DNA of 64,000 bases from Welwitschia mirabilis (taxonomy: Eukaryota; Gnetophyta; Gnetopsida; Welwitschiales): contig JBOZIK010000001.1 of the NCBI GenBank assembly GCA_051453625.1, forward strand, positions 57,192,867 to 57,256,866, in the 5' to 3' direction. Below, piece after piece: positions 36,391-48,969 of the stretch. Each line of letters opens with the position of its first letter. Position 1 is the first letter of the stretch. Under the pieces are notes generated by a model. The model saw only the letters and a list, made by a program, of their open reading frames with translations. It ran no database searches and was not told the DNA's origin. Position numbers and translations under genes: made by a program.

Positions 36391-38347
36391 ATGATACAAT
36401 GGGCTATTGCATAAAACGCTCTACCTAGAAGTAAAGGATATCTTGTGTTATGATCAAATTCTATAATAATCACATCAATGGAATAGCAAGCCTTTTCAAT
36501 TTGTATTGTCAAATATTTAATGATACCTAACGGTTTCTTAACTGATGTATCTGCTAATTATAAGATAACTAAAGTAGGATCTATTCTTTCTTCTAAACTA
36601 AGCCTCTTACAAATGTAAAGTGGCATCACTCCAATGTTAATTAAAGATTTTTTTATCTTTTTATTTTCCTCTATAGTAACTTTCACCATGGCTGCTCCTG
36701 GATCTTTAAATTTTGGTGATTTTTGTAATATTAAATTTTTGAGGGATTGGATAAGAAAGACTTTGCTAGGGATAACGCGTTTTTGTTTTCTTTTTATTAA
36801 GTATTTCCATATTTTTGCATGCCCTGAATTTTCTTGTAAAAATTTCCAAAAAGGAAGACTTATGCTCACATTCTTCATTAAGGCTTTAAGATGTTCATTG
36901 AAAGTTGAGTTATTGTTAACCCTATTAAGCTAAGGGGTAGTTAGACTTTTATTTTTCTTTTTTCTAAGAGAAGGAAAGTTGTAATCATCTAAAATATCAA
37001 TATCCTCTTTCTCTTCTTCTTCATTATTATGGGAGGTGGAAGGTTCACATGGAAGATGGTTTGTTTCTTATTCACTTCTTGTCACAATCTTACAATCTCT
37101 TCTTAGCTCATTTAGGTTGGGTAAAAGTTATGTAGTTAAGGCTCCTTGAGGTCTTTGATTCACTAGTAAAGTTTGTTAAAGGACATTTACCAAGTTATCT
37201 ATTTTTGCATTTGTTGCCTCTTGCATTCTTTTCATTTCATCCAAAGAGTTTGCAAGTTGATCATTTGAGTTTTGAAAGTTGGATGAACTTGGTTGGTAAT
37301 AGATGTTTTTAGGTTTGTTTCTAAAAGGTTGAGGATTGTTTTAAAAATATGTGCTCAACCTAGGTTGTGTCTGATTTTGATTTTAGAAGTTTTGAGATGA
37401 TTGATTAAAAGCACAAACTTCCTCATAAATTCTTTTTTTGTAAGTTGGTAAAAAATGACAATTTTTAGTGACATAATAGTAGTCCTCACATAAATCACAA
37501 GTTGATGTAACATTTCTTTTCATTGCTGTTTTAGCATCTAAAATCATTTCCACATACTTCTTCAAGGTTGTTGTAAATTCCTTCATAGAATTTGTAGCTT
37601 TGTCTTCTATCTCTTTTTGCTTCACCTATTTTAATTCCTTGATGAGTTGGTCCACTTTTTGATTTTCTTTAGGTGATGACTAAGTTTTACTTACCTCCAT
37701 AAGTTCTTCTAATTTTGTCCAGGCATCATCTATTGTAAGTTTCATGAGGTTTTCACCAAAAGAGAAATCTACGAGTTGTTTTGTGTGGGGAGTCAATCAC
37801 TATAAAAATGGTCTTTTTTTCTTATGGTAAAAAGGCATCTATCAGATTAGAGTGGACTGCTATAAAGAAACATTTATAAGTAGAGGCATAATATTCATTT
37901 GATTTTTGTTGGAAATTTGTTACCTCTTTTCTTATTTTTCTTACATTTTCTTCACTCATGAATCTTTTTTATAAAGGTTTCCTAGACTTGATCCCATGTT
38001 TTTAAGCTTTTGTGAGGTAAAATTTTTAGCTAAAGTTTTGTTTTACCCTTTAATGTCATGGGAAAGATCACCATATATGTTCTATCTATTATTTTTTTCT
38101 TCCCATTTTCTAAGGTAAGGATAATTTGCTCAATGTCTCCAACGTGTTGAATGGAGTCCTCATCCTCTTCTCCACTAAAAGTTGGGTAATCATGTAAATT
38201 TTTAAGTTTTATATTATCCCCTAAAGGTAGATCAAATGGTGTTTGAATTTCTCTATTTTTGTTGGCTAATAATTCTCTAAGGGTGAGGCTGGCATTAAGG
38301 GTAAAAGATCCTATGACTTGTTTTTGTTTTCAAGAAGCACTCGACAT
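36391..38347 (-). pseudogene. GP gag-protease, broken (copy 2)
   Basis: The gag start is MSSAS then a stop. Further on are NREIQTPFDLPLGDNIKLKN and HDYPTFSGEEDEDSIQHVGD, matching copy 3. The knuckle near 37490 reads CDLCEDYYYVTKNC, where His of CX2CX4HX4C has become Tyr. Protease at 36558-36878 (SPKFKDPGA, LINIGVMPLYICKRL) has lost the active-site Asp (Asn here) and several residues after it. Stops and shifts are frequent. The opposite-strand 99-codon frame at 36634-36933 is a shadow. Confidence 0.7.
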
Positions 38348-38992
38348 TGTAGGTTGGTCCTATCTTTCTATAGATTTTTCATTAAGAAAATCATATTTTA
38401 AAAAAAATAAATTCAGAAAGAGGATTAAGTGCACCTAGAGATTTTTTCTTGAATTTATGTTTACTAATCCTTCTTTAAGGTTCTGTTCTATCAACTTCTT
38501 TTATTTGAGACATTTATTCTCCAGATTTACCATATCAAAGCATCTTACAAATAGAAAACAATAGAAAATAAATCAAAAAGATAACAGATCGTCATCTTGC
38601 ATGTCATCTGAACGACATAAGAGACGATGTATATAGAAAATAGAAAAGAGAAATAGAACCAAAACACATATAGAAAGCAGGATAACATAGAAAAATGTCT
38701 ATCATCTTGCTTGTCATCTGCACATCAAAGGAGACAACAGAGACTAATTTATTATAGAAAAATCAAAAATCTAAAGTAAACTGAAAACCAAAAGTACACA
38801 TTGTCATCCTGAATGTCATGAAAACGATAGAGGGGATGACCATACTTTTTAATAGAAAACAAAAATTTAAAAAATCAAAACTAAAACATAGCACACAGAA
38901 AAACTACAGATTTAATAAAACACAACACTGAATAGATAAATATCTGGAATACTTATCTGAATGAAAACAACCTTTGTACTCCTTGATAGCCT

Positions 38993-39010
38993 TTCCCAGC
39001 AATGGTGCTA
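38993..39010 (-). promoter_or_regulatory. Primer binding site, GP copy 2
   Basis: The minus strand reads TAGCACCATTGCTGGGAA, a decayed form of the tRNA-Asp-complementary site seen intact-like in copy 3. The duplicate at 40386-40403 (TGGTTTCATTACTAGGAA) is more decayed. Confidence 0.55.
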
Positions 39011-39013
39011 ATT

Positions 39014-39419
39014 TATTGTGGTATGTATTTATACATGCTTTTATATTCAAATATATTTTATCATTAATAAATGAAATAGATATTATGCATAATACAACAT
39101 GCTAGAATAATGGGAGTGACTCAAAATGTCGTATCTTATTAAAGTCTATTCATAAATAGACTTATATTGCTTTTTCGAATAAATATAGGAAATCAAAAAT
39201 AATGAATAATAATGCAAGAAACTAAACTACCATGCAAAGTATAATATGTAATCTAATATAGCATGCAATGCAAAATGATCCTAATCATATTTGCTCTTCA
39301 TCCCTTATAAGGGTTGTGCTTGATAATCTATATCACCTAAGAAATTGTCACTAGATCTTGGACAACATTAGACTATAAGGAACATAAGAAATCCTATAAT
39401 GTAAATAAATACTAATATG
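39014..39419 (-). repeat. Partial GP LTR
   Basis: Starts TATTGTGGTATG and aligns with 40407 onward (shared CATAATACA, AATGGGAGTGACTCAAAATG, GTCGTATCT). It breaks off at the 100-N gap. Confidence 0.6.
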
Positions 39420-39519
39420 NNNNNNNNNNNNNNNNNNNNNNNNNNNNNNNNNNNNNNNNNNNNNNNNNNNNNNNNNNNNNNNNNNNNNNNNNNNNNNNNN
39501 NNNNNNNNNNNNNNNNNNN

Positions 39520-40406
39520 TTTTTCTTCCCATTTCCTAAGATGAGTATAAGCTGTTCAATGTCTCCAATATGTTGAATGAGACCCTCATCATCTTATCCA
39601 CTAAAATTTGGGTAGGCATGTAAATTTTTAAGTTCTACATCATTTCTTGGTAATAGATCAAAAGGGGTTTGAATTTCACATTTCTTGTTGGCTAATAATT
39701 CTTTAAGGGTGAGGTTGGCATTAGGGGTAGAAGACTCTATGATTTGTTTTTGTTTACAGGAAGCACTCAACATTGTAGGTTGGTTCTCTTCTTCTACTAG
39801 TTTTTCATTAAAAAAATCAGATTCAGAAAAAATAAATTCAGAAGAAGGATTAAGTGCACCTAGAGATTGTTCTTTTAACTCTTTTTCTATGTTTACTAAT
39901 CCTTCTTTGAGGTTCTTTTCTATTAGCTATTTTTCTTCTAAGATATTTCTTCTCTAGATTGACCATATCATAGCATCTTGTAAATAGAAAATAACAAAAA
40001 ACAAATCAAAAAATAATAGACTATCATCCTATCTGTCATCTGGACGATAGAAGAGATGATGCACAAAGTAAGCAGAAAAATACAGAAAAATGTTTGTTAT
40101 CAACCTGGTCATTCAGACGTCATAGGAGATGATAGAAACTAAATTATTGCAGAAAAATTTATAATCTAAAATTAAAGTGAAAACAAAAACACACTATCAT
40201 ACTGACTGTTATGGGGACTACAAATGGAACTACCATACTTTTTATAAAAAACCTAAAACTGAAAAATCCAAAACTGAAACACAGTACATAGAAAACCTAT
40301 AGATCTAATAAAATACAACATCGTACCAAAAAATAATCAGTATACTTCTCTGAATGATGATAACCTTTATACTCATTAATAGCCTTTCCTAGTAATGAAA
40401 CCAATT
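39520..40406 (-). repeat. Second copy of GP gag start and leader
   Basis: Homologous to 38090-39013: the gag start region (ATG complement near 39770), then a leader with three inverted GTCATC motifs and the PBS. Divergence from the first copy is plainly visible and mostly transitions. Confidence 0.65.
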
Positions 40407-41346
40407 TATTGTGGTGTGTATTTGTTCACATTTTTATGTTTAAATAGATTCTGTTATTAATAATTAAAATAAATATTATGCATAATACATCACACTAGTA
40501 TAATGGGAGTGACTCAAAATGTCGTATCTCATTGAAGTCTACTAGTATGAGACTTAGGTTGCTTTCGCAAATTAACTTCGGAACTAGAATAATGCAAGAA
40601 AATAAACTACCATGCAAAGTACAAGATGCAATCTGAACTAAGATGTAATGCAAATATTCCTAATCATGCTTTTTTTAGCCTTAATGAAGGTTGCCCTTGA
40701 TAATCTATATCTGTCACTAGATCAAGACATAGGAAATCCTAACATGCAAACATAAAATAAAACCAAGATTTATATTAAAGAGTAACAATATCCAGGTTAC
40801 AAAACAGCTGGATCNNNNNNNNNNNNNNNNNNNNNNNNNNNNNGTGCTCGTCTGTCCGCAACTCTCAAGATAGATCTCCTACCCTTTTCTCTCCTGTCAT
40901 AAGAATCTCTGGTGCATCAAAGATAAACAAAATATGTAGTTATGCACACTCATTAAGGACTTAGAAATGGACAAAATAGCTGAAAGAATTTGTCAGTGAC
41001 CGTTACATGACAGTGTCATCTGGGCTATCATCTAGATGACATGTGGGATAATAAACCATTACAAAATATCTTGAAAGTGCAGTCATCATCATGCTTATTG
41101 TGTGGACAACAGGGAGATGATAGTCTTCTTCAATGTCTTTCTTGAGGAGAAACTTAGCTGTTTTTTCATGAAAAGCTCTATTCATCGGAAAGTGCCTTAA
41201 ATGCATTAAATTTGATTAATAACTACACTTTTCTAATATTTCCTCTTGTACCTCAAAAATCCTCATAATTGCACTTAAACCTGTATAAAATTCCTATAAA
41301 AAAACTTATAAAACCCATCAAATAATCATAAATTGTTAGTGCAACA
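40407..41346 (-). repeat. GP LTR, outer copy
   Basis: Ends AGTGCAACA at 41346, like other GP LTRs. It holds two inverted motifs (41008-41050, 41083-41122) and a 29-base gap (40815-40843). Confidence 0.65.
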
Positions 41347-42199
41347 CATATGCATTGGATGGTAGCTACAAATTTTACTTTAATTAATCAGTTTTTTAAA
41401 AAATAAAAAATTGTACATTGACTATTTCCAATGATACATCATTTATTTATTTTAACAATTACATCAATTATTCCATTGAAAATTTAAACACTTAAATGAA
41501 TACATAGCTTTCTTTTTACATTTAGAATTCATGACATGTAATAAATTTCCCTTTTTAGAATTCCTATTCATCCTTAAACTACTTCTCCTCCATAGAAACT
41601 ACTTCTTATTCCTTATTTATTCCCTTGAAATCCTCATCCTCATCTTATTCCTCTATATAAATAATTTTTTTAATATTATCAAGATAAAAGTAAGAAAATG
41701 AAAAAAAAGTAACTTATTACTCTTCTCAAGGCTTAGATAGATAAGGATAATATATATATATATATATTCTTCATTTTTCTAGCTATGCTAATTGTAGTGT
41801 GATCATTCTAGTAACACTTCTTTTGTTGTTTTATTCCTTAGTTTCTTTCCCATTAGTTCTTTAACTTAAATTGAATTAATAGTAGAAGTAATAAATTTTA
41901 TGTAATATGATTATAGGTGAAAGACATATAAAACTAAGTGAATTTTGCTTTAATTTTCTAGAAGACTAGGTTTATAGGTTAGATTTCTATTCTTTTAATT
42001 ATAGAAAATAGTCCACAAAACTCAGCAACAATTTTCCACACTTCTCAAACTTCAAATATTATCTTTCTAATTTAACAAGCATTAACAATTGATATCTAAC
42101 TTAAAAAATATGATGTGCATGCTTGAGTTATAATACCATTTTTATTTATCCTATGTTACTTCTTTTCAAATCCTTTTGATAATTTATTTTATCTTTCTT
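41347..42199. other. AT-rich interval between GP copy 2 and the Ty3 pol
   Basis: Nothing recognised beyond an (AT)n run near 41750-41766. It may contain the 3' end of the Ty3 element. Confidence 0.4.
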
Positions 42200-43640
42200 A
42201 TCTATTCTTATTACATTTTTTTCTTCTTTGTAATGAATTTAATCATCTAATAAGGGTAGAACAATTTCTCTAGTCACAACACCAATCATAAATAGTTTAT
42301 AACCTTGGTTATAAAATTTTTTTGGGTAAATTTAAATAGTTTTTCCATTGTTCTAGTCTAGCTAACACATAACTTTTTAGGATGTATTCAAAAATATAGT
42401 TAATTATTTTAGTTTGTTCATCTATCTTAGAATGACAAAAAATACTAAGAATGACTTAAATGCCTAGCTATTTGAAAAATTCCTATTAAAATCTTGAGAT
42501 GAATTTTGATTCTTTATAAGAAACACTTTGGTTTACCATGCAATTTTAAAAACTTCATTAAAAAGTGATTAGAAATATTTTTTTTTAATAGTTATGATTT
42601 TTGTTGAAATGAAATGATTCATCTTTATCAACCTATTAACACAAACCAAAAAAGCATCATGATTTTTAGTAATCTTAGGTACTTCTATGATGAAATCAAT
42701 GGTTATTTATTTTCACTTTTAAACTAGTACTTGCAACAGATTTAAGAAATTAGTAGGAATTTGTTTCTCTAACTTTATCTACTAACATATTAAATTCATC
42801 TCTTACTTATAGTAAGGCTTTCTTAGGTTGATGAAGGTCTTGAAAAATCCAAGATGACCTCCATAAAGTACTTTATGAACCTCTAGAAAATTTGATTTCA
42901 CTAGGGACTTATAGGTATATACATTCTTCTTATCAATTTCTTATTATAAGTGATGGTGTAAAGAGTTAATTTTTCTCTTTTTGTTACTCTTTTTTACACT
43001 TCTCCTAGGATCTCATCTTAAGGTATCTACTTTTTGATGTATTTGACCATCTCAAAATTCATGACATGGATGAGCATACATTATATTTAACTAATAACAT
43101 CTATAACTTTATTTTATTTGATGAAAGTATATTCAATGTTTCTGCAAATTTTCAAAACTTTTATAATGTATTTAAACTTTTATGGCATGAATGTTTGGTA
43201 ATAATTCTAAGTCATGGATAGTTATACATGTGGTTTTTGAATCCCATAACTTCTATGCTATTATTTAACCATCTTACATTAAAGTGGTACTTATTTCTTA
43301 TTCACATGAATTACTGATCACTAAGAATTCTTTATTTATTTTTTAAGTCTTTAATATTGGAACTATAATGAGTAAATATTTGTTGTCAAGGAAGGATTCT
43401 TTACATGTATTACTAAAGGGTATCTTTTTCTTTCTATAATCTATGATTGGTATTATGAATTTTGAGTAGTTTTTAATAAATCTAGGTAAATCTAAGAAGC
43501 TCTTTACTTTTATTAGGTTTTACATTTTTAACCAATCTCATACTATACGAGCCTTGCTAGAATCAATATTAACTCCTTCTTTTGATATGATATGCTAAAG
43601 GTAGGAAATGTGTTTTTTTAAAAAAAATCATAGTTTCTCA
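42200..43640 (-). pseudogene. Ty3/gypsy RT C-terminus, RNase H and integrase, decayed
   Basis: The minus strand reads HIISKEGVNIDSSKARIV and VKSFLDLPRFIKNYSKF near 43600-43480 (RT connection region). Then come VLYGGHLGFFKTF (integrase zinc-binding H2C2 region, ~42850) and MDFIIEVPKITKNHDAFL followed by VCVNRLIKMNHFI (integrase core, ~42700-42600). The catalytic Asp of the VVDRLTK motif is Asn, and the later SDRD motif reads NQN. All are G-to-A type. Motif order and wording match chromovirus-like Ty3 elements. Many stops and shifts. Confidence 0.75.
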
Positions 43641-44344
43641 CTTTTACATAGCAAATTTGTGCAATTCTTAAATCCTTAGCTAATATTTATAAATAAAAAA
43701 TGCTTATATAAGACACATGCTAGTATAATGGGAATTAATCCAAATGTCATAATCCATTTAAGGCACTATGCTAAAAGTTAAAGAATTAATTTAGCTATAT
43801 TCTACTCATAGTTGAATAATCCTTTTCTGATGTTTTCTTCAATCAGGTTTCACTCTCTTTGATATTTCAACTTTTTACTAGAATTTACCATATTCTTACA
43901 TGTTTAGCAAACAAAAATTAAAATAGAAAAATAATAGACTATCATCCACCTAGTTCTTGGGACGATAGGGAGGATGACGATCACAATATAGAAAACCAAA
44001 CTTAGATAAACATTGCAGAAAATAAAAAATCAAATTATCATCTTATATGTCATGGGGATGATAGTGAAGATAACAATACTTTATTACTGATTAACTAAAG
44101 AAAGGAAATTTGCAAAAAGGAAAATAAATTTCATTGTTTCCAATGTCATTAGAATGATAAAGAGGATAATAGAGCTTTCTAAAGCTATGGAAAATAAAAA
44201 TTAGTGAAAGTAAACCTACTTAAGCTATGTTAAAGGTATAGGACTATTTTACATAAATAACTTAAAAACAAAAATTTAACATACTTATCTAGATAGCAAT
44301 AATCCTCTAGCTCCTTGTAGACTTTTCTGGCAATGGCATCAAAA

Positions 44345-45558
44345 TGTTGCAATGTGAATTTATGCAATCCTTAAGTCCTTTAGGCAAAATTATAAATCAA
44401 AATACTTGTAGAAAAACACACCCTAGTATAAAAAAGAGTTAATCCACATGTTGTAATCCAATGAAGAAACTAGGCTAGAGGTTAGAGAATTTATTTTCAA
44501 AAGTATTTTTGGTTTTTTATTTTTTAATAAATGAAAGTAATTAAGGTGAAATGCAATGGATAAAATGTAAATGAGATGAGTTCTATTTAGATTCTAATTC
44601 TCCTGTCACAAGAACTATCTCTCTATAATTTATATCAATTAAGAAAAGTTCATCACTTATTCTTAACCAATGTAAATTATAAGATATGCCAAATAGAACA
44701 TAGAATGAAGATGTAAATGAAATAGTAATGCAAATTTAAACTAATAGAATCAACCTTAACAAAGGTTTTCATTATGACCTAAATAAATTATAAAATTATC
44801 ACTAAACTATAATCAACTTAAACCATAAGAAATATAAACATAATTGTAGTAAAGAGAATATTTGAATTGGTCATGAAACTTTTACATCTCCTTACAATAA
44901 AGTAGTAGCAACTTAATGGAGAATACTGAGCTCAACACCAAGGTAAACTTCTCTCTGTAGCTACTAGATGAACCTCTTGTCCTTTAGTCTTCTGTCACAA
45001 AAATGTCAGGTATAAAAGGTAAAAACAAAAGTGAAAAAAAGAGAGGGTATTTATAGTTTTACATTGAAGTTCTAGTAGGTCAACACTAAAAGTTGAAAAG
45101 GAAATCCTAGCAACCCATGTGGATTACATGATCTGATTATAAAAATAATTCTTTCTTTCATAGAAAATAGTTATCGTATTGACTATTATGGGGATGATAA
45201 CGGGAATGTCACTCCACATCAAAATGTGGTCCATCAGCTTCAATTCCATAGTCAACTCTATAGCCTTTATCCATGTCAGTAGTGTTGTCATCCTACCTGT
45301 CATAGGGATTATAGGGGATGACATGCTTTTTCATCTTCAATCTCAAACAAGAACCAATCTTCTGCATAGCAAATCTTTCTTTCAAAGTATGAAGTATCAA
45401 AATAAGCATGAGAAGCCTCCAAAGATGCTAATAATCACATGTTTTAGTGATATCCTATTAGCTATCCATAATCATCAATTTGCATCCAAACCTATATAAA
45501 AGCCCTATAAAAGTACTTAAAATACACCATCAAATTCCTACAAATTATCATCACAACA
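44345..45558 (-). repeat. GP LTR B
   Basis: Starts TGTTGCAATGTG, ends CATCACAACA. A PPT complement (TAGTCCTCTACTTAGCC) follows on the right and a decayed PBS (ATCAAAA side, GGCAATGGC) on the left. It has inverted GTCATC motifs at 45171-45210 and 45288-45325. Confidence 0.65.
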
Positions 45559-46453
45559 TAGTCCTCTACTTAGCCTTGTCAGTTCCTAACAAAATGAGTG
45601 ATTAACTATATTGCAAGCCAATTTAACTAAGATAAACAATAACTTGAAAAAAATGTAATTTCAGTTTAATTTAACTATGTAGGAATAGATATCAAAAACA
45701 AATTAATTAATACACATACTAACATATACATAAGCCCCTTACTTAAACACATCACTATAGAATAAAGGAATGTAATACACAAAAATCATAAATGTAACAA
45801 TGATAGCTCAACAAATAATAATGTGTTTGCATAATGTGAGACCATGATATTGATGTGTAAAACTTAAGTAGTGCTAATCACAAAAGAATGATGCATCTAA
45901 GTTCATTAGTGTATTTTACAAGGATAAATTATAAAAATAAACATAGCATTATTTCACCTTTAGATGATCTAAAACACAGCTATGAGAAAACTCCGTGAGT
46001 GTGCCACTGTGCTCCTACAAAATAAAGTCCATAAAGTTTATTCAAGTAACATGAAATCATATCCAAACAACTCATTATAGATATGTATTATGACAGCGCA
46101 AAACATGATCATTTTAATTTTTAAAAAAATTGCTTAATATCATAGAAGAATGCTAAAAAATGTATCCTGCCCCCTCCTCCCCACCCCCCTCCCCCCCAAC
46201 CACAAGTAAAGCAAGATGTTATTAATGTTATGGAAATAAAAAGTTATAGAAATAAACCTATGAAATGTAGGTATTAGAGGGGACAATAGGGTTTTTTAAT
46301 GTTATGATAACAAAAACTTATAGAAATAGACCTATGAAATCTAAAATAAAAATATAGTACTACTTAGAATAAATAATCTAAATCAAGATCCAAGGTACTT
46401 ATCTATTATAGTGACAATCCTCTAGCTCAACCTCCCCAATAATAGTGCCAAAA
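45559..46453 (-). other. Gutted internal region between LTR B and LTR C
   Basis: Keeps only PPT-side tail and PBS-side leader, about 0.9 kb. It contains the C-rich tract described at 46166-46198. Confidence 0.55.
46166..46198 (-). repeat. G-rich tract (minus strand), potential G-quadruplex
   Basis: The plus strand has CCCCCTCCTCCCC then CCCCCC and CCCCCCC separated by single bases. The minus strand therefore offers at least four runs of four or more G with loops of one to a few bases. Copy 3 has only a single GCCCCC at the matching place (near 56752). Confidence 0.6.
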
Positions 46454-47654
46454 TGTTAAAAGGTGTGAATTTGTGTGATCCTTACTTACACAAAACACAT
46501 GTTAGTATAATGGAAGTTAACTTAAATGTTGTAATCCATTAAAGACACTAGGCTAGAAGTTACAGAATTGATTTAGCAAAGTATTTTTGATTTTTGTCAT
46601 ATAAGTAAATAAAATAAGAATAAGATAGAATATAATGCAAGATAAATGATAATGCAACGCTAATGGATTATATGTGAATGGAATAATTCTAAGCACTAGA
46701 TATATCATCAAGATAGATCCTTATAATCTAGGTTAATTAGAAAATAACTATTACTTAGTTTTAACTAATATAAGCTATAAGGCTTATCAAAATAGAATAT
46801 ATTTGAATGCAACCACTCTAGCTATAAAAAAGTCAATATGAAATAAAAAATGCACATCTTAAAGTAATTATTTCAACCTCTTATCACATAAGTTTCCTTC
46901 ATGATATATATCAACTATAAAGCTATCACAAAATTATATTTAACATAGATCATAAGGAAAATAAATTTAATATAAATGAATTAGCCTTTTATTATTTAAG
47001 ATCAAACATCCACTAAAAAATTAGTGACACCTTAATGGAGGATATACAACCTAACACTAAGAAATACTCCTCTTTGTAGCTAGAATGGACCTCTTAGTCT
47101 TCAATCTTCTATCATAAGATTTTAAGTATAAATAATCATAAAATGAAAGTGAGGGCAAAGAGGCATTTATAACTCTACATGTAAGATTATAGAAATGAAA
47201 TCCTAATGACCCAAAGGGGTATGAAACCCTATTAAGATAATATTATATTAATTCATTACATACAATAAATTTTATTCTAACTGTAGACTAGACAACTATG
47301 AGGACGATACCATATTATAATAAATGACTCTTTAGCTTCCAGTCCTAGTCCATGTTAGCTTTCAAATTATCTCCAAATGTATTGTTGTCTAGTGACTATT
47401 GTCTAGATGACAACATGGATGACATCCTTCTAAGCTCTATAGATAAGAAAAATCAGCCTCTTGGATCACTACACTCCTCCTCAAAATGCTAAGGATTAGA
47501 GCTTTTCCAAAATGTTTGTAGATGTGACAAGAATCACATGTTTTCCTAATCATCTCCTTGACTCTCAATAATCATCAAAACTTTACCTAAACTTGTTTAA
47601 ATGTTTTGCAAAGTACTAAAATATTCCATGAAATATATACAATTTGGCATAACA
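46454..47654 (-). repeat. GP LTR C
   Basis: Starts TGTTAAAAGGTG, ends TTGGCATAACA. Inverted motifs lie at about 47275-47310 and 47388-47430. It adjoins the RT fragment at 47655. Confidence 0.65.
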
Positions 47655-48800
47655 ATACTCATCTTTATTATTAATGCTTCATCTTTAAGAAATTGTCAAA
47701 CTTATTTTAAATAATCAACATGGTTATCTCTATTCCTTGAATAAAATAATATATTGATGATGATGATGATGATAATAATAATAATAATAAAGTCATCTAA
47801 GTAAGAATAGAAAATATTATTTATTAAAGTCATAATGGTTGAAGATGCATGAGTGAGTCCAAAATAAATAACTCTAAACTAATACTATTCATATCTGATT
47901 CTAAAGGCTATTTTGGAAATATCCTCTTCTTTAATATAGAGATACTGATAGTCTAGCTTTAAATCAATTTTTATAGAGTAATTAAGTCTTTACAGTTAAT
48001 TTAAAAATATGGTTAATTCATGGTAATGGATATTTATTTTTAATTATTACCTTATTTAGTTGGTATTTATCTATACAAAGTAAGAGAGAACCATCCTTTT
48101 TATTCATAATCAAGACCAATTCTTCCCAAGGCAAAATACTTAGCATGATTTTGTTTTCTTTTATTAGTTCTTGAAAATGTAATTTTAACTCTCTTAACTT
48201 AGCAACTATAAAAAATATAGAAGACAGATGAAATTTATTGGAATTCAAGAATCAAATTTGATAACACATTTCATATTTATCTTTGATGGTATATTTATCT
48301 TATCCTCAAAGCCATATTGGAATTCTTATAAATCTTATGAAATTTTAATAGTGCTTAGATTATTACTTGAGCAAAAGATAATTATGTTATTTTTAATGCC
48401 TTCTTCATTTCTCTCTTAGTTATAAATAATATTTACTTTCTTCCTTTGTTTTTACTTTAAGATTTAGTCTTTGAATGGAGTATGTGTAAAAATAAATCCA
48501 ATTCATAAAATTGCTCTAATGTTAAATTTTTTAAAAAATACACTTTCAAAATTATATCATATTTGCATATACTAAAGAATAAAATTTATCTTGAAATTCT
48601 AAATCTATAATTTTTAATGTAATATTAGCATAATAATTAGCTTGAGTCATTATTTGTCTTCTTGTAACTTCAACATTAGAACTTGTTTGATTACTTTATT
48701 TTTAAAATATTTGATAATATTAGAAGAAATAAAATTATAGTTTTTACCATTATTTATTAAACATAAAATAGGTAAATTTGTTAAAATTCCTTTAATCTTG
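47655..48800 (-). pseudogene. Ty3/gypsy protease and RT palm, decayed
   Basis: At 48018-48248 the minus strand encodes [29 protein letters not shown], the RT start of Ty3 elements. It continues in other frames as YSIKIDLKLDYQYLYIKEED, IAFRIRYE and FGLTHASSTIMTLINNIF up to ~47790. Further upstream (48735-48790) CLINNGKNYNFISSNII is a protease active site (usual LIDSGATHNFI) with Asp changed to Asn. The catalytic [YF]-x-D-D of RT is replaced by a trinucleotide repeat. RT continues beyond the nested insertion at 43640. Confidence 0.75.
47755..47790 (+). repeat. Trinucleotide microsatellite inside the RT catalytic motif
   Basis: (TGA)6(TAA)6 on the plus strand. On the minus strand it reads in frame as about eleven Ile codons between SYLDDF and NILFYS, exactly where Ty3 RT has ..VVYIDDILVYS. 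Confidence 0.8.
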
Positions 48801-48969
48801 ATTAAAACCTATTCAAATGACTATAAGGAGTTACTTTCCTACTTAATGCAATCCTTACTATGAATGGGCAGTTTAATTTAAATTTATTTCCTCCTACATC
48901 TTTGAATTAGTTTTTTTATGTGTGTTCTAATCATATCTTTATAGTGATCTAGTTTTAAAACTAAGTTTT

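Larger units (their letters stand above)
33555..41346 (-). mobile_element. GP-family element, copy 2, with duplicated 5' end
   Basis: Read on the minus strand: LTR (40407-41346), PBS-like, leader, gag start (39520-40406), a 100-N gap, then a second LTR part (39014-39419), PBS, leader, gag, protease, non-coding tail, PPT and a truncated 3' LTR (33555-33854). The two 5' ends differ by roughly 15-20%, so they are separate copies and not a simple contig overlap. No pol coding was found. Confidence 0.7.
43642..47654 (-). mobile_element. Three-LTR GP-family array nested in the Ty3 RT
   Basis: In plus order: partial LTR A (43642 to ~43795), internal leader with PBS (to 44344), full LTR B (44345-45558, 1214 bp), PPT side and PBS side of a gutted internal region (45559-46453), and full LTR C (46454-47654, 1201 bp). 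Gag and protease are missing from both internal parts. The flanks read as consecutive RT sequence, so this is an insertion. Such LTR-internal-LTR-internal-LTR chains arise by recombination between LTRs. Confidence 0.65.

Noticed and set aside
36634-36933. 99-codon plus-strand frame
   Set aside because: Complement of the GP protease, which is recognisable on the minus strand. The frames at 58100-58324 and 344-697 are the same kind of shadow.
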